Notes: generated from the letters alone by a model not told the origin. A stretch of DNA of 64,000 nucleotides from Dioscorea cayenensis subsp. rotundata (GCF_009730915.1 NC_052479.1:12149815-12213814), one strand, 5' to 3'. Positions 22,449 through 34,431 are shown, counted from the stretch's first letter. Made by a program: numbers and translations.

Positions 22449-22560
22449 TCATGAATAGTTATACATGTAAAGACAACGTTAAACGGAGATGGGAAGTATT
22501 ACACGGATATGATAATTATTAAACATATTAGTAAAATATTTAAACGTTAAAACCAAGGTA
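22449..22560 (-). repeat. 20-bp periodic TTA array, MULE copy B right end
   Basis: Cores at about 22459, 22479, 22499, 22519 and 22540, all 20-21 bp apart (GTTAAACGG, ATTAAAC, TTTAAACG). Confidence 0.65.
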
Positions 22561-22777
22561 AAGCCCTTCAAAAGGTTGAACATGATGTGATCTGCGCTTT
22601 CCTTTCCCACCATTTTAAGGGCCAAAAATGGGATTTCACAACACTGACCCATTTCGAAGTGAACGTAGGGGGTAAAAGGGAAGTTAAACACTAACGGAAG
22701 TGGTCCGGGTGTCGCGAAAAGTAGGAGGGGTTTTTGGGAAGTTTTGAAAATTACGATGGGTGAACAGTAATTTTCCC

Positions 22778-23481
22778 AAAATTTTAATCTCATATAAATA
22801 TGATTTTTTTTTTCAGATTCCAGGTTTTTAAATAATAATATATTTTATCCAACTATTTTTTAAACCGATTAGCCTATTTTATTGAGGTTTTTCACATATG
22901 GTTATTTTATTAAATTATGAAATTAACTTATAAGAAGATTTTTTTCCTTATTCACTTAAACACTTCTAATTTTTTATTATTTTAAATATCTATAAATAGA
23001 ACACACATATATATATATAATATACATAACTGTATTTATAAAATTTAGAAAAAATCAGATAATATTTTAAAAATTAAATATAAAATCTATTTATAGATGA
23101 AAAATCAAAATTTAAACATATATATTATTAAAGATAAGACTTTCCCTGCAAAGTCTTTATTTTGCAGGTAAAGTAATTGCATGCAAAGTCTTTCCCTGCA
23201 AAGACTTTACATGTAATTACTTTTCCTGCAAAATGCCAAACGGGCCCTAAGGGTATTCTGATTCCTGTAGAAGAAGGATTTTAACAAGAGTAAGAGTGTA
23301 ATTTCAGATTTTACAGAGTATATGTATATATATATTAAATTATTAATAGATGAAAAATCAAAATTTAAACAAATATATTATTAAGAATAATAAATAATTA
23401 ATTAAACTTAAGGGTATTTATAATTTCTTGTAGAAGTAGAATTTTAATGAGGGTAGGAGTGTAATTTCGGATTTTACAGAG
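22778..23481. other. AT-rich spacer upstream of ARGONAUTE, with a duplicated segment
   Basis: A segment occurs twice, at 23097-23322 and 23349-23490. Both copies start GATGAAAAATCAAAATTTAA and end with GTAATTTC(A/G)GATTTTACAGAGTATA. The first copy is interrupted by the foldback at 23137-23247. No gene seen. Confidence 0.7.
23137..23247. mobile_element. Small foldback MITE-like insertion
   Basis: TTTTGCAGGTAAAGTAATTG and its near complement CAATTACTTTTCCTGCAAAA-type arm face each other around CCCTGCAAAG repeats. The segment is absent from the second copy of the surrounding duplication, so it looks like an insertion. It ends AAACGGGCCC. Confidence 0.55.
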
Positions 23482-23489
23482 TATAAATA
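23482..23489 (+). promoter_or_regulatory. TATA box of the ARGONAUTE gene
   Basis: TATAAATA, about 35 bp before a C/T-rich leader. The other copy of the duplication has TATATGTA at this place. Confidence 0.55.
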
Positions 23490-23596
23490 TTTGAAAAAAA
23501 AAGTTTATATTATAAAAATTAAAGTCACATCGTTTCTGTGGCTTTTCGATTTCCCTCCTTTCGCTCTTGCGTTCGCTCTCAAAAGGGAGAGTTTTG

Positions 23597-23619
23597 GAGA
23601 GAGAGAGAGAGAGAGAGAG
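23597..23619 (+). repeat. (GA)n microsatellite in the 5' leader
   Basis: About eleven GA units, typical of plant 5' leaders and of BPC/GAGA-binding sites. Confidence 0.85.
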
Positions 23620-23639
23620 CGCGTGTGCTTGGAATCGCT

Positions 23640-25733
23640 CGCAAGGTGCTTCATCTTCGTTAAATTTCTTCTTCTTCTTCTAATTTGCTTCATATTTTCG
23701 TTCTTTACCTGATTTGTGTTTGAATCTGGTGGGTTTTGGTTGTTTTTGTGAACTTTTTTCTTTGTTTTTTGAGTTTTATTGTGGATTTTGAGATTTTGGT
23801 GTTTCGGGCTTTACATTTGGTTTTTATTTGCTGAGACATTTGCATCTTGTTGAGTTTTTTTTTTTTGTTGATTGGTCTTTGTGGGTTTTGCTTGTTGATT
23901 TTTAGTCCTTGGTATTTCAGATTTTTGTCTGTTTTGCTGCTCGTTACTTAAATCTTGTGGGCATAAAGTTATTTTTGTGGGTTTTTTTGCTTGTTTTTGG
24001 TGTTTTTTTTGTTGATTTTGTGATGTTTGTTGCTTCTAGCTATGGATTGGGTTTTAGTCCTTTGTTGATTGCTCTCTGTGGTAATGCTTGTTGATCTTTG
24101 CTGTTGTTTTTGTGGATTTTTGATTGTTTTTTATAGTTTTTGGGTGATCCATTTGAATCTTCTTTGCAGTGCTTTGATTGGTTTTTATAGTTAGCTTTTG
24201 AGAGGTTTGTATACTTACATTGTAGCAGGACCGTGCACTTTAATCAAAGGCTTCTGGGTTATGAAGCCATCGTTTCTTTGTTTATTTTTCATTTCTTTTC
24301 TTTTCTTTTTTTGTTTTTTATTATTTTAATCGGTCTTCATTGGCAGGAGAAAATCAGATTGTCACTACTGTTTCATTATCTGAGTTTCTAGCTTATTCTT
24401 CGATTTGTTTTTTTTATTTTATCTCTAAGAAATAGCTGAATATTGTGCTTTATACTTTGTTTTGATTTTTAACTTGATTGAAACTTGCCCTGGTCCAACT
24501 CTCTACCTGAAGAAAATTATGAGAAAAACTTGAGGTCTTTGATGAGTCTGCTGCAGGAGTTGATTTTCTTGTTTGTCATGGATTTGGATTAATGCAAAAC
24601 ATGTGGTGCACTTGGGTTTCTTTCACTGTTCATATTTTATTGCATCCATTACAGTGTTTTGGAGGCTATAGTTTCATGAATTCCTCGTATTCTCTTGATA
24701 GTTTCATACAGAAAATTTTCTGTTTCTGCCATGGATGTAGATCAAATATTTTCTTTTAGGCCTTTTGACCCATTGGTTTCCTAAAAGCCATGGGTTTTAA
24801 ACCCGTCAGACAAAGTATTGGGAGCCCTATAAAAGAGTAGACTTTTTGCATACATAAAGATTCAAACTCGAAACCACTTAAGAAATTTAATTCTCCACCA
24901 CTTGAACTAACCCATGTTGGTAGAAATTGACATTATATGTTCTTTCAGTTTCTTAAGCTTCAGACATTTTTTTTCTCTCTTTCTTTCGTGATTTTGAGTG
25001 TGTTTTTGTTATTTTTATTTTATTTTTTTTGTCATTGTGATTTGACTAAGGTTTGCCGTAATAGCTTGTTACTATGTTTTGTTTTGTTTTTATGTTGGAT
25101 TCGATTTCAAGTCATACTATGTACTTGTCTATATGGGTATGGTTTTTGGTGTTGCAAAATTCTTTGTTATTATCAACTTTTGAGGTAATACTATTACTTT
25201 TTTTTTTAAAAAAATACAACTACAGAATTATTATGCAACTAAAAAGTGAAATCACAATGACAAAAGAAAAAATAAACTATCTGCAACTATAAAGTGTTCT
25301 GCATTTTTGCATGATGAACTTTCTAATATTTTTTGGAAGTTTTTATGACTTCTATGGTTTGATTCTTATCTTTGCATGTGATTTGGTATATCTCCTACTT
25401 GTGTGTGTCAGATTTTTTTCACTAGTTTGCTTTCAAAATTAATGGGGAAAAAAGGTCTTGCTAATCATTGAATTTGAAGAATTCTTGCCATTTATAACTT
25501 ATTCTATTAGATCTCATGAACTTTTTTTTTTTTATTGATCCCTTTAGATCTTCATAGGGCTTTTAAGATGCTTTTGTTGATTGTCGATCTTTAGTCAGTG
25601 TTATTCTTCTGGTTTCTTCTTTTACCTTGTACTATCTCCTTACAGTACCATGTATTACAATGTGATGTCCCACTCTTGGTTGTGCATATGTTTGTTCTTT
25701 TGATAATCACCCTGATGTTGTCTTCTTTTCCAG
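23640..25733 (+). other. Probable 5'-UTR intron of the ARGONAUTE gene
   Basis: T-rich stretch of about 2 kb with no coding content, ending at the acceptor TTCTTTTCCAG one base before the start codon. The donor is probably CGCAAG/GTGCTT near 23644 or a GTGGG near 23731. Confidence 0.6.
24750..24922 (-). mobile_element. tRNA-derived SINE in the 5'-UTR intron
   Basis: On the minus strand GGGTTAGTTCAAGTGG (box A type) is followed about 35 bp later by GGTTTCGAGTTTGAATC (box B), the pol III promoter of a tRNA-derived SINE. The 3' limit and target duplication are not clear. Confidence 0.55.
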
Positions 25734-25734
25734 C

Positions 25735-28700
25735 ATGTCTTCTTCAAATGCCGCCCCTGAACAAACAGGGCAATTGCAGATGCCAGGTCCTCCAAAACGC
25801 TACCCAATGGCTAGGCCAGCTACAGGTAGCGCTGGGCAACCAATCAAATTACTTTCTAATCACTTCCATGTTGTTATTGGTTGCCCAGATGCAGTTTTCT
25901 ACCACTATAATGTATGTCTTTATATGTTCCATTTGATTACTAGTACAGTCTGTCTGGTTTGTAGATACTAGATAGTTATGTTATTGTAATGTTTCCATGA
26001 AGGTCTCTATTAAAACTGAAGATGGACATGCTGTTGAGGGAAAAGGGATTGGTAGAAAGATAATGGACAAGCTCTATGAGACATATAGCTCAGAGCTTGC
26101 AAGAAAAAGTTTTGCCTATGATGGTGAGAAAAGTTTCTATACTGTAGGCCCACTTCCACAAAACATTTTTGAGTTTCTTGTTGTGTTAGAAGGATCATCA
26201 GCCAGGTATGTGATAATTTGCATTATTTTATCATTTTGTGTGCTTCTTTTGGGTGTTGGAGTTTGCCGATATAGGAGCATCCTCATTATATTTAATAATT
26301 ATTTTAGGTATCGTGGTGGAACTGCTGATGGTGGAAGTCCTAGTGGAAGTGGTCGAAAGAGGTCAAAGTGCTCCCATCTTGCAAAAACATATAAAGTTGC
26401 GATAACTTATGCTGCGAAAATTCCCATGAGTTCTATCAAGCTTGCACTCAAAGCAAGTGAATCTGAGCAAGCCCAAGATGCTATAAGAGTACTTGACATT
26501 ATTTTAAGACAAGAACAGGCAAAGAGGTTTATTATCTAACTTGCCCTTCACTGGTTTATATGTTTCTGTATTATTTTTTACTGGTAGCCATGTCTTCTAT
26601 TTTGTTTAACCCTGATAGTCTTGCTTCAGGGGCTGCCTTCTTGTCAGACAATCTTTTTTCAGTGCTACGAATGCCAACTGCACTGATTTGGGTGGGGGTG
26701 TCTCTGGATGCCGAGGGTTCCACTCAAGCTTTTGTGCAACTCAGGCTGGATTATCATTGAACATGGGTATTCTTTTATTATCTTGACTCAACTTCCCAAC
26801 TGTTGTTTTTCACATGGTATTTGATTATATGTTGCTCATATTCTTCACAGATGTTTCAACTACAATAGTCTTGACTCCTGGTCCAGTCATAGACTTTTTA
26901 CTTGCTAATCAGAATGTAAGGGAACCTCGTTACATTGATTGGGTTAAGGTATGAAAATTCTCATAATTCAGATCTAAAGTTTTTTAAAAAAAATGTATTT
27001 CATGTGTCAGTTGCATAAATTGATTCATGGCATTTGGTAAATCACATTACGACGGCAAAATTTTTTTGGTATTTGTGAACCCTGCACTTAAGTGAAACTA
27101 ACTGAACTTAGATGTAAATCCTTGCACTCACATATGTACGTGTACACAGGTGAATCATGTAAGTATGAAATGTTTTGTGGGCACCTACTAATTGTTGCTT
27201 GTCTAATTGCAGGCAAAAAGGATGCTAAGAAATTTAAGGGTGAAGACTAGACACACTAACATGGAATTTAAGATTATTGGATTGAGTGAGATGCCATGCA
27301 GCCAACAATTGTATGCACTCTTTTTATTGCTTCCACAATCTTCCATGACAATCTATCATAATTGCTATGAGCTTGCTTTTGACATGATGCCCTCTGATTA
27401 AGTATTAATGTGTTGTTACAATTTCTTTAAAAGGTTCACAATGAAAGTGAGAGGGTCCAGTGTAGATGGGGAGACTATGGAGATCACTGTGGATAAATAC
27501 TTTGCTAACCATCATAATATTGAACTAGCATGGTCAGCACATGTCCCTTGCCTTAATGTGGGAAAGCCAAAGCGCCCAAATTACCTTCCAATTGAGGTTC
27601 CCAAATTCGCATTGCTTTTTTCCCTCTGTTAACACATCAGATTTTTAAAATTCTATATTGACCTTATATCTTCTAATAATATTTGGTGCAGTTATGTACC
27701 CTTGTGCCATTGCAACGCTACACAAAAGCATTATCTGGTCAGCAACGAGCTTCATTAGTAGAAAAATCAAGGCAGAAGCCTCTAGAGCGTATAAGGGTTA
27801 CATCGGATGTGAGTTTTTTTTCCTTTCTGTCTTGAATGTTTTGTAAAATTTAAGGTGGCAGTTTTAAGTAAAATTTGAGCTTGGTAGGCAGTAAAAAACA
27901 ATCTGTATGATCAAGATCCTATGTTGGCCTCATGTGGTATTTCTATCAAGAAGGAACTCATAAGCTTGGATGGTCGTGTCCTTACAGCACCAGTGGTAAC
28001 AACCAGTTATTATGTTTGTTCTATTAAATTTTTCTTTAAACATCTACATGGAGCTTGGAGTTGGAATTGTGGTCTGATATCTTTTTTTTTTTTAATAAAT
28101 TTTCATTTATCTCACTGCAGCTGAAGGTGGGGAATATGGAAGATTGCATTCCTCGTAATGGGCGTTGGAATTTCAACAACAAGGTTGAAACCTTTGAGAG
28201 ACAACACACTTCTTAAAATCATTTGATCACTGCGAATGATTCTTATACATACTTGTTTCTCTTTTGCAGAGACTTTATGATCCTGTAAGAATTGGGAGAT
28301 GGGCTATTGTAAACTTTTCTGCCCGTTGCGATTTGAGTTATATTTCGAGGGAGCTTATAAATTGTGGAAGAATTAAAGGCATTGTAGGTTTTACATCAAC
28401 ATTTGTTGTTGTTAATTGTTTTAAGATTTGAGGGCTTTTTAACAATATTACATGGCATGCGCAGCATATTGATCAACCATTATCCTTACTTGAAGAAGAT
28501 CGACGATGGGTTAGAGCCGGGCCAGTTGTTAGAGTTGAGAAGATGCTTGCTTCGTTGGAGGCAAGGATTAAAGAGAAGCCTCAATTAATTCTTTGTGTTC
28601 TGCCGGAAAGAAAAAACTGTGATATTTATGGTAAGTTAGACATCTTTGCTTGGTTTTTTTCACAAGGTCATTTGTACTTTACCCTGTTGTTATCAACTTT

Positions 28701-31700
28701 GAAGGTCCCTGGAAGAAGAAAAATCTCCATGATTTTGGTGTAATCACTCAGTGCATTGCTCCTGGAAGGATTAATGACCAGTATTTGACCAATGTTCTCC
28801 TGAAGATCAATGCCAAGGTTTATACTGATATATAGATCATATTTAACCCATACAAAATTCTTGAGTTCACTTTCTTTCTATTTAATGGCTCTATTTCTTG
28901 ATTTTTATGTTAGCTTGGTGGCATAAACTCTTTATTGGCTGTGGAACACACTCCTTGTATCCCCTTAATTAATAATATTCCTACGATAATTTTGGGGATG
29001 GATGTGTCCCATGGATCTCCTGGTCGATCAGATGTCCCATCAATAGCAGCAGTAAGAAAATTACAGAGTGTTTATCATTTCAATTATGTGAATCTTGTGT
29101 TTGGTCTGCTGATTACTTCTTTTGTATCTTAGGTTGTAAGTTCTAGAAATTGGCCTTTCATATCACGTTATAGAGCATCAGTAAGTACGCAGGCACCAAA
29201 AGTGGAAATGATTGATTGCTTATACAAGTCTCTCCCTGATGGAAAAGATGGGGGACTTATGAGGTGATTTTTCTGCATGCTTTTTTGACAATGCTATATA
29301 TTTCTCCTTTCACTCTTTTCCATATGTCACTGAAAACTGATTAAAATTGCCATTGCATGATTGTTGCATGTAATTGGTCCCAGATTTGGGCCTCAGATGG
29401 ATTTTAGGCTCTTTTTTGCTTGAATCCAGCCTAAATTTTCTCGCTTATTATATTCATCTATTTGAATTTCAGGAAGCTGTTTTTGGACTTCTATCGAACC
29501 AGTAATTATCAAAAACCCCAACAGATTATAATTTTCAGGTACCTCATTAATCTACAATTTCTTTTTTTGCCATTTTTTTTGTTTTGTAACATGATATTTA
29601 GAATAAAAAATTTCAGTGCAAATTATTCTTTGGTTGCTAAAACTTTGTATCTTCTAATTTTTCTTTTTGATGTGTTTGAATGGTCGCCACATTTATTTTT
29701 TTTCTCCTGATTTAGGCTCAATTAGACTTTAGTTGCAAATTTTTATGCTACTTTTGATTAATTATCTTATACTTCTATAATTGGATAATGTGTTTTAGGG
29801 AAAATTTATATTAGATAGAATATTAATGATAACAAGAAGTCATTAGTTTTAACTATATGGAGATGGTTGTACGTATCTCTCCAGTCCATGTTGTTTTGTC
29901 AAGAGCCAAACAACCAGAAAAACCAAGCTCATATATAGTATTTTGTAATGTTTCTACTAAACACTTTTTAGGTATATTTTCTTTTTATGACTGTCCCCCT
30001 GAAAAGCTTTTACTTTTTTTATGGGGGCATCTATCTGTCGTCTAAGGATAAATCCATTCCAACTTAATTGATTATCTCTTAATTTATCAGTAATAGGTGC
30101 TACTTCCAATCTATTCCGAATAAATTCATTCTTAACCAGTCCTTTCTGGTAATGACTGAGATCCTTTTCAACATTCGTATCTTAGTCAAGCCTATCCTTT
30201 GAATATGGTGTTTCTTAAGCAACCAATATCTAACCTATACATTATAGTTGGCTTAACAATCATTTTATAAAACTTGTTTTTCAATCTAAAAAGTATTCTA
30301 TGATCATATAAGACTCCAGAAGCTCCCTCTCCATTTTACTCAATCTGCCTTAAATCCTACTTGTGGCATTTTCCATTAGTTTCTCATTATCTTAGATTAT
30401 AGAGTCTAGGTATTGAAAACTTCTACGTCTATCAATGCCATTATCATTCATTCTAACCTTTCTATTATTTCTACTCACCTTATTACTAAAATTACAAAAT
30501 TTTTCTTCTTTATGTTGCTTAACTTGAAACCCTTGGCTTTTAAACTGTTTCTCCATATCTCCAACTATAAGTTGACACCTTCCTTATTTTCATCAACAAA
30601 AAAGCATACATCAAGTGATTTAATTTTGAATATTGGTAGTCAATTCATCCATAACTAGAGCAAACAAGTAAGTGCATAATATTAGACTTTGATGGAGACC
30701 TGTAGCAATAGGTATCTCTCCACTCTCTCCCCTTTACAGTTCTAATACTAGTGACAAAGCTATTATATATATATATATATATTAGGTCTATATACTTAGT
30801 AGAGACCTTTTTTTTTGGGAAATTCACCAAAGAACCTCCCTATGTATCCTATCGTATGTTTTTCTACATCAATAAAGATCATGTGCAAATCTTTCTTCCT
30901 ATTCAAGTTTGATCAGGCCACAATATGGCTTTAATTTGATCAATTTCTTAGGAGAATTGATCCATGTGATGGCTAATTAGATCTAATTAGCCATTAAATG
31001 GACCTTGATATTTGGTGTGAAATTTAATGATGGATAAAACTATAACTGTTTTTAAATTTAATTTTGTTCAGTAATGCATGAAACATTTATATATATGTAT
31101 ATATATTTGCATTGATAAAATTTCTATACAAAGATTTTTATAATCTAATTTTTTTTTATCTATTTTATATTTCTTAAAATTTTGTGGTGTTTTTCCTGAA
31201 GTACATTTAAATGGATTCAAGATGACTTTGAAGAGGGATCATATCTCTTTAATTAGAGGCATAAAATTGCCAATCAAGTTTAATCAATTTATAATATAGC
31301 TTTGACTTGGCCAATTATTTATGAGTTAGCCCGTTTGGAGGACTATATATCTAATTTTGGCATTTAATTGATTGAGTTATTTGATTGAAATTTATTGGAT
31401 TGATGCATAAAACTATCATATCAATAGGACGTACATTACTTCAGTTTTATCTAGCATGATGTAATTTTTAACATTTTGTTTTGCACTGATAAAAGGAAAG
31501 CAAAATGCTATTTAATCTGAATCCATGTCACAGAAACTGTATAATGTGATTTGGTTTGGACTTAGCTGAAGCAAAATATAAATCAATTCTTGCCTGTTAG
31601 ACAGAAGCTTTCATTTTTGGTGTCCCTGTATTTAAAGTATCGATACAAATGGGCAGCTGGTTATTATTATATGAACAAAATATATTTTTTTTCTTGATGA

Positions 31701-33239
31701 TGCTTTTTGCAGCTTATTCAGATGCTGTTTGCTGCACACTGTTTATTTGACTAGTTTATAGCCTGTTTTTTGACTTCTAAATTTCCTTGCCATATACATT
31801 GCTTTATGCCATGAGATTTCCTTGGTCGTTATTTATAGAATTCATTTCGATTCTGCAGGGATGGTGTAAGTGAATCTCAGTTTGATCAAGTGCTGAATTT
31901 CGAGCTCAACCAAATCATAAAGGTCTTGCTATTTGCTTGGATGGCTACATTTTGTGACAAATTTCTGAAGTCTATTTTTTTCAATAACAAAGTTTCTTTT
32001 CAGGCTTATGTAGGATTAGGCGGTAGTGAACTTCCAAAGGTCACTTATATCGTAGCTCAGAAGACCCACCACACAAAATTATTTCAAGATGGTCGCCATG
32101 AGAATGTTCCAGCTGGTACACTTAATTATATCGATATCTTTACATCATTTGTTTGATGATATGATGTTCAATTTAATTTTTTGTTCTTTTTTATCCTACG
32201 GCAGGAACTGTTGTGGACACGAAGGTGGTTCACCCAAGGCACTATGATTTCTACATGACATCGCATGCAGGAGTGATAGTAAGCTCTCTCAACTCCTGCT
32301 TTCATAGACCCCCTTCATCCCATTGCATAAATAATAAGCCAATCAATTTTTCGGTGGTTAATGAACTTGCATGAAACATCAGGATGTAGGCAAATATAGT
32401 ATGGTTCCACTGGAGAAGTCTCCATGTTTGCTATAGCATGGCAAACTTTTTCTCTCTTTTATCATTAGCTTGCTCTCTTTGATGCTTTATTTTTTTTACT
32501 ATTTCTTGTCCAACTTTGGAAGGTTTTCCTTTAAGTAGAATATGCTTGTCAAGAGTGAACAAGATTAACACCTAGATATTTAATATAATGTATCCGTGTG
32601 TATTTATTTCATATTCATATGTATATGTTATTTCAAATACTGTATTTCATGTGTTATTTTGTATAACCTAATTCTAAAGGTAGACACTTGCATAAGTCCC
32701 TCGGATTGTTTATATCTTACAGAAAAAATAATACTGATTCATTTTTCTTCTAAAAGGGTACATCAAGACCTACACATTATCATGTGTTGCTTGACGAGAT
32801 TGGTTTTGCGGTTGATGATCTACAAAAGCTCGTGCATTCTCTTTCTTATGTGTAAGTTAGAAAGATCCCCATATCATCTGCATGGACTATAGTACGAAAT
32901 TTTCGAGTATATGACATAGCTACTGTTTTTTCATGTTCCAGGTACCAAAGGAGCACTTCTGCTGTATCTCTCGGTAAGTTTGTTGTTACTTATGTTCTTG
33001 TATTTCAGAAAACTCATTCAAGTTTTGCTTCTTAATGCCGTCAATTGTTCTTTCATTTTTCTCTTCCAGTGGCTCCTATCTACTACGCGCATCTAGCAGC
33101 ATATCAGATGTCTCAATTCGTTAAGTTCGAGGATGCCGATAACTCTTCTGGCAATGAATCAAATGCAGATGGAAATGCTGCTGTTCCGGAGCTTCCCCAA
33201 CTTCATGAAGATGTCGAAGCATCCATGTTTTTCTGCTGA
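25735..33239 (+). CDS. AGO: ARGONAUTE protein, AGO4 clade
   Basis: Binds small RNAs (24-nt siRNAs in this clade) and guides RNA-directed DNA methylation in the nucleus. 22 coding exons: 25735-25911, 26003-26205, 26308-26526, 26630-26766, 26851-26948, 27213-27310, 27434-27596, 27692-27808, 27888-27995, 28121-28183, 28270-28383, 28465-28630, 28705-28817, 28914-29051, 29133-29263, 29473-29538, 31859-31922, 32004-32115, 32205-32278, 32757-32851, 32942-32973, 33070-33239; all GT-AG, one 885-residue frame. N domain (VEGKGIGRKIMDKL), linker, PAZ, MID, PIWI. PIWI tetrad kept: D622 (GMDVSHG), E663, D705 (FRDGVSE), H837 (YYAHLAA), so slicing looks possible. Clade mark: C-terminal MFFC. The N-terminus is short and lacks the long Gly/Gln-rich tail of AGO1. 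Intron 16 is 2.3 kb and holds a LINE remnant. AGO4, AGO6 or AGO16 cannot be separated by eye. Confidence 0.95.
30060..30910 (-). mobile_element. RTE-type LINE reverse transcriptase remnant in AGO intron 16
   Basis: Minus-strand fragments match the plant RTE reverse transcriptase: KDLHMIFIDVEK, then VSTKYIDLI, NSFVTSIRTVKG, and further on ESKGFKLS-like and YLGS-like positions, with many stops. Strand is opposite to AGO transcription. Confidence 0.6.
30902..31418. repeat. Degenerate direct duplication in AGO intron 16
   Basis: 30902-31046 and 31264-31418 share the order CAAGTTT(G/A)ATCA, AATAT(G/A)GCTTT, CTAATT, GAAATTTA and ATAAAACTAT. They may be remains of LTRs or of a tandem duplication. 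Confidence 0.4.
30969..30994. repeat. Perfect 26-bp palindrome
   Basis: ATGGCTAATTAGA followed directly by its reverse complement, no loop. Confidence 0.9.
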
Positions 33240-33524
33240 TCCATGCAGCATTATTAGATATACGTCTCCTTTGTGAGTAGAAGGGACATTTTTGTGCAGA
33301 TAATGGATTTGGTGAAGTTCATATAAAATTTTGTGGTCTGACCATCATTCTTTGTTTATAGGTATTTGATTTAGTTGTTAACCACGAGTCTTTTTCTGTT
33401 GGTGTTTTGTAGTTGTTTGCAGACTTCAAACTTGATTGGTATTAAATGCATTTTGATTTATTTAGTGTCTTCTTTTTGTCAAATTGAAGCTGGTGTGCTT
33501 TGTTCCTGATCTTTTTGTTATTGG
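33240..33524 (+). other. ARGONAUTE 3' UTR and flank
   Basis: AT-rich 285 bp between the AGO stop and the copia LTR. It probably holds the poly(A) site; nothing else seen. Confidence 0.5.
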
Positions 33525-33686
33525 TGTTAGATGTATGTATGTATATTAGGTGTATGTATGTATCTACAGGGGTATACTTGTATGTTTGGCTTCTATATGA
33601 AGCCCCTTGATCACACTTGTTTGACAACATGAGATGAACATTGATCCACTTCTTCTCCTCTTCTTTCATTCTTCCCTCTTCTAACA
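33525..33686 (+). repeat. 5' LTR of the young copia element
   Basis: 162 bp. It differs from the 3' LTR at three positions, each C here and T there. Confidence 0.93.
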
Positions 33687-33698
33687 TGGTATCATACT
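33687..33698 (+). promoter_or_regulatory. Primer-binding site (initiator Met tRNA)
   Basis: TGGTATCATACT directly after the LTR; the usual plant copia site is TGGTATCAGAGC. Confidence 0.7.
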
Positions 33699-34388
33699 AG
33701 GGTTTCCTTCTCCGCCATCTTCTCCGGCCACCTCTCCGCCATCTCTCCGCCACTCTATATTTCACCGATCCTTTTCTTCTTCTTTCTTTTTTCCCCTCAT
33801 TCACACATTCACACACACACACAAAAACTCATGCGCTCCCTGGCTCTCAGCCACCGTCCCGGCCTCACACCCATCAGCCCGACTCCCGATCCGCCTCCCT
33901 GACCTCACCTAGCGCCTCGGCCTCATGACGCACTCAGCCCTCGCATCCGCGCCCCACTGCCCGCTCGGCACCAAGACCTCGCAGCCTCAAGACCCGGCGA
34001 CCGGCCCCCAAGACTCCCGCACCCTGGCTCTGCCCCGAAAGACTCGCAGCCTCGCACCGGCTGCCGACATCCAGCGCCCAAAGACCGTGTCCCGCCCTCG
34101 CGCCAACCAGCCCTGAGCCCGTCCTCGCGCCCAACCAGGCACGCGCCCGTGCCACTGTCCCGCGCCCTAACAAACATCCGATCGCCTGTGGCTCTCGGCC
34201 GACGCCATCTTAGCTCGCCACGGCGTCACTGATCGTCAGTGTTACCAACCAGCCTCCACCTCTCTTTCCATCATTTACCAAGAATCAAGGCTTTGTGTCT
34301 TCTCCAAGCACATGAAGACAATTTGAAGTGGCTCATTTCATTCAAAAGCAAGACACCGATGTGACTTTTACTACACCGATGTGATTCA

Positions 34389-34431
34389 AAAAAATAAATA
34401 AATAAATAATAATAATAATAATAATAATACT

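Larger units (their letters stand above)
13724..22777 (+). mobile_element. Mutator-like element (Ulp1-carrying MULE), copy B, near full length
   Basis: About 9 kb. The left end GGAAATTGCCAAAAACC equals the end of copy A. The right end, read inwards on the minus strand, starts GGGAAAATTACTG and shares an AAAAACCCC(A/T)CCT stretch with the left subterminal DNA, so the terminal inverted repeats are diverged. The 9 bp outside the two ends do not match, so no target duplication is visible. Contents: Ulp1-like gene on + (about 14700-17792), MuDR-type transposase on - (20840-18349), periodic spacer arrays, and a long inverted repeat at 21836-22085. Both genes are broken. Confidence 0.78.

Noticed and set aside
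14470..22560. Periodic arrays considered as CRISPR-like
   Set aside because: Unit is about 20 bp with only a 6-8-bp core, no constant repeat/unique spacer structure, and the DNA is a plant nuclear transposon.
23491..25292. Several T-rich hydrophobic open frames upstream of AGO
   Set aside because: Phe/Leu/Val runs from poly-T intron DNA, no start context, no homology that I recognise.
33923..34177. GC-rich overlapping open frames on both strands at 33923-34177
   Set aside because: This is the leader between the LTR and gag of the copia element; the frames are low-complexity Pro/Ser/Arg or Gly/Ala runs with no family match.
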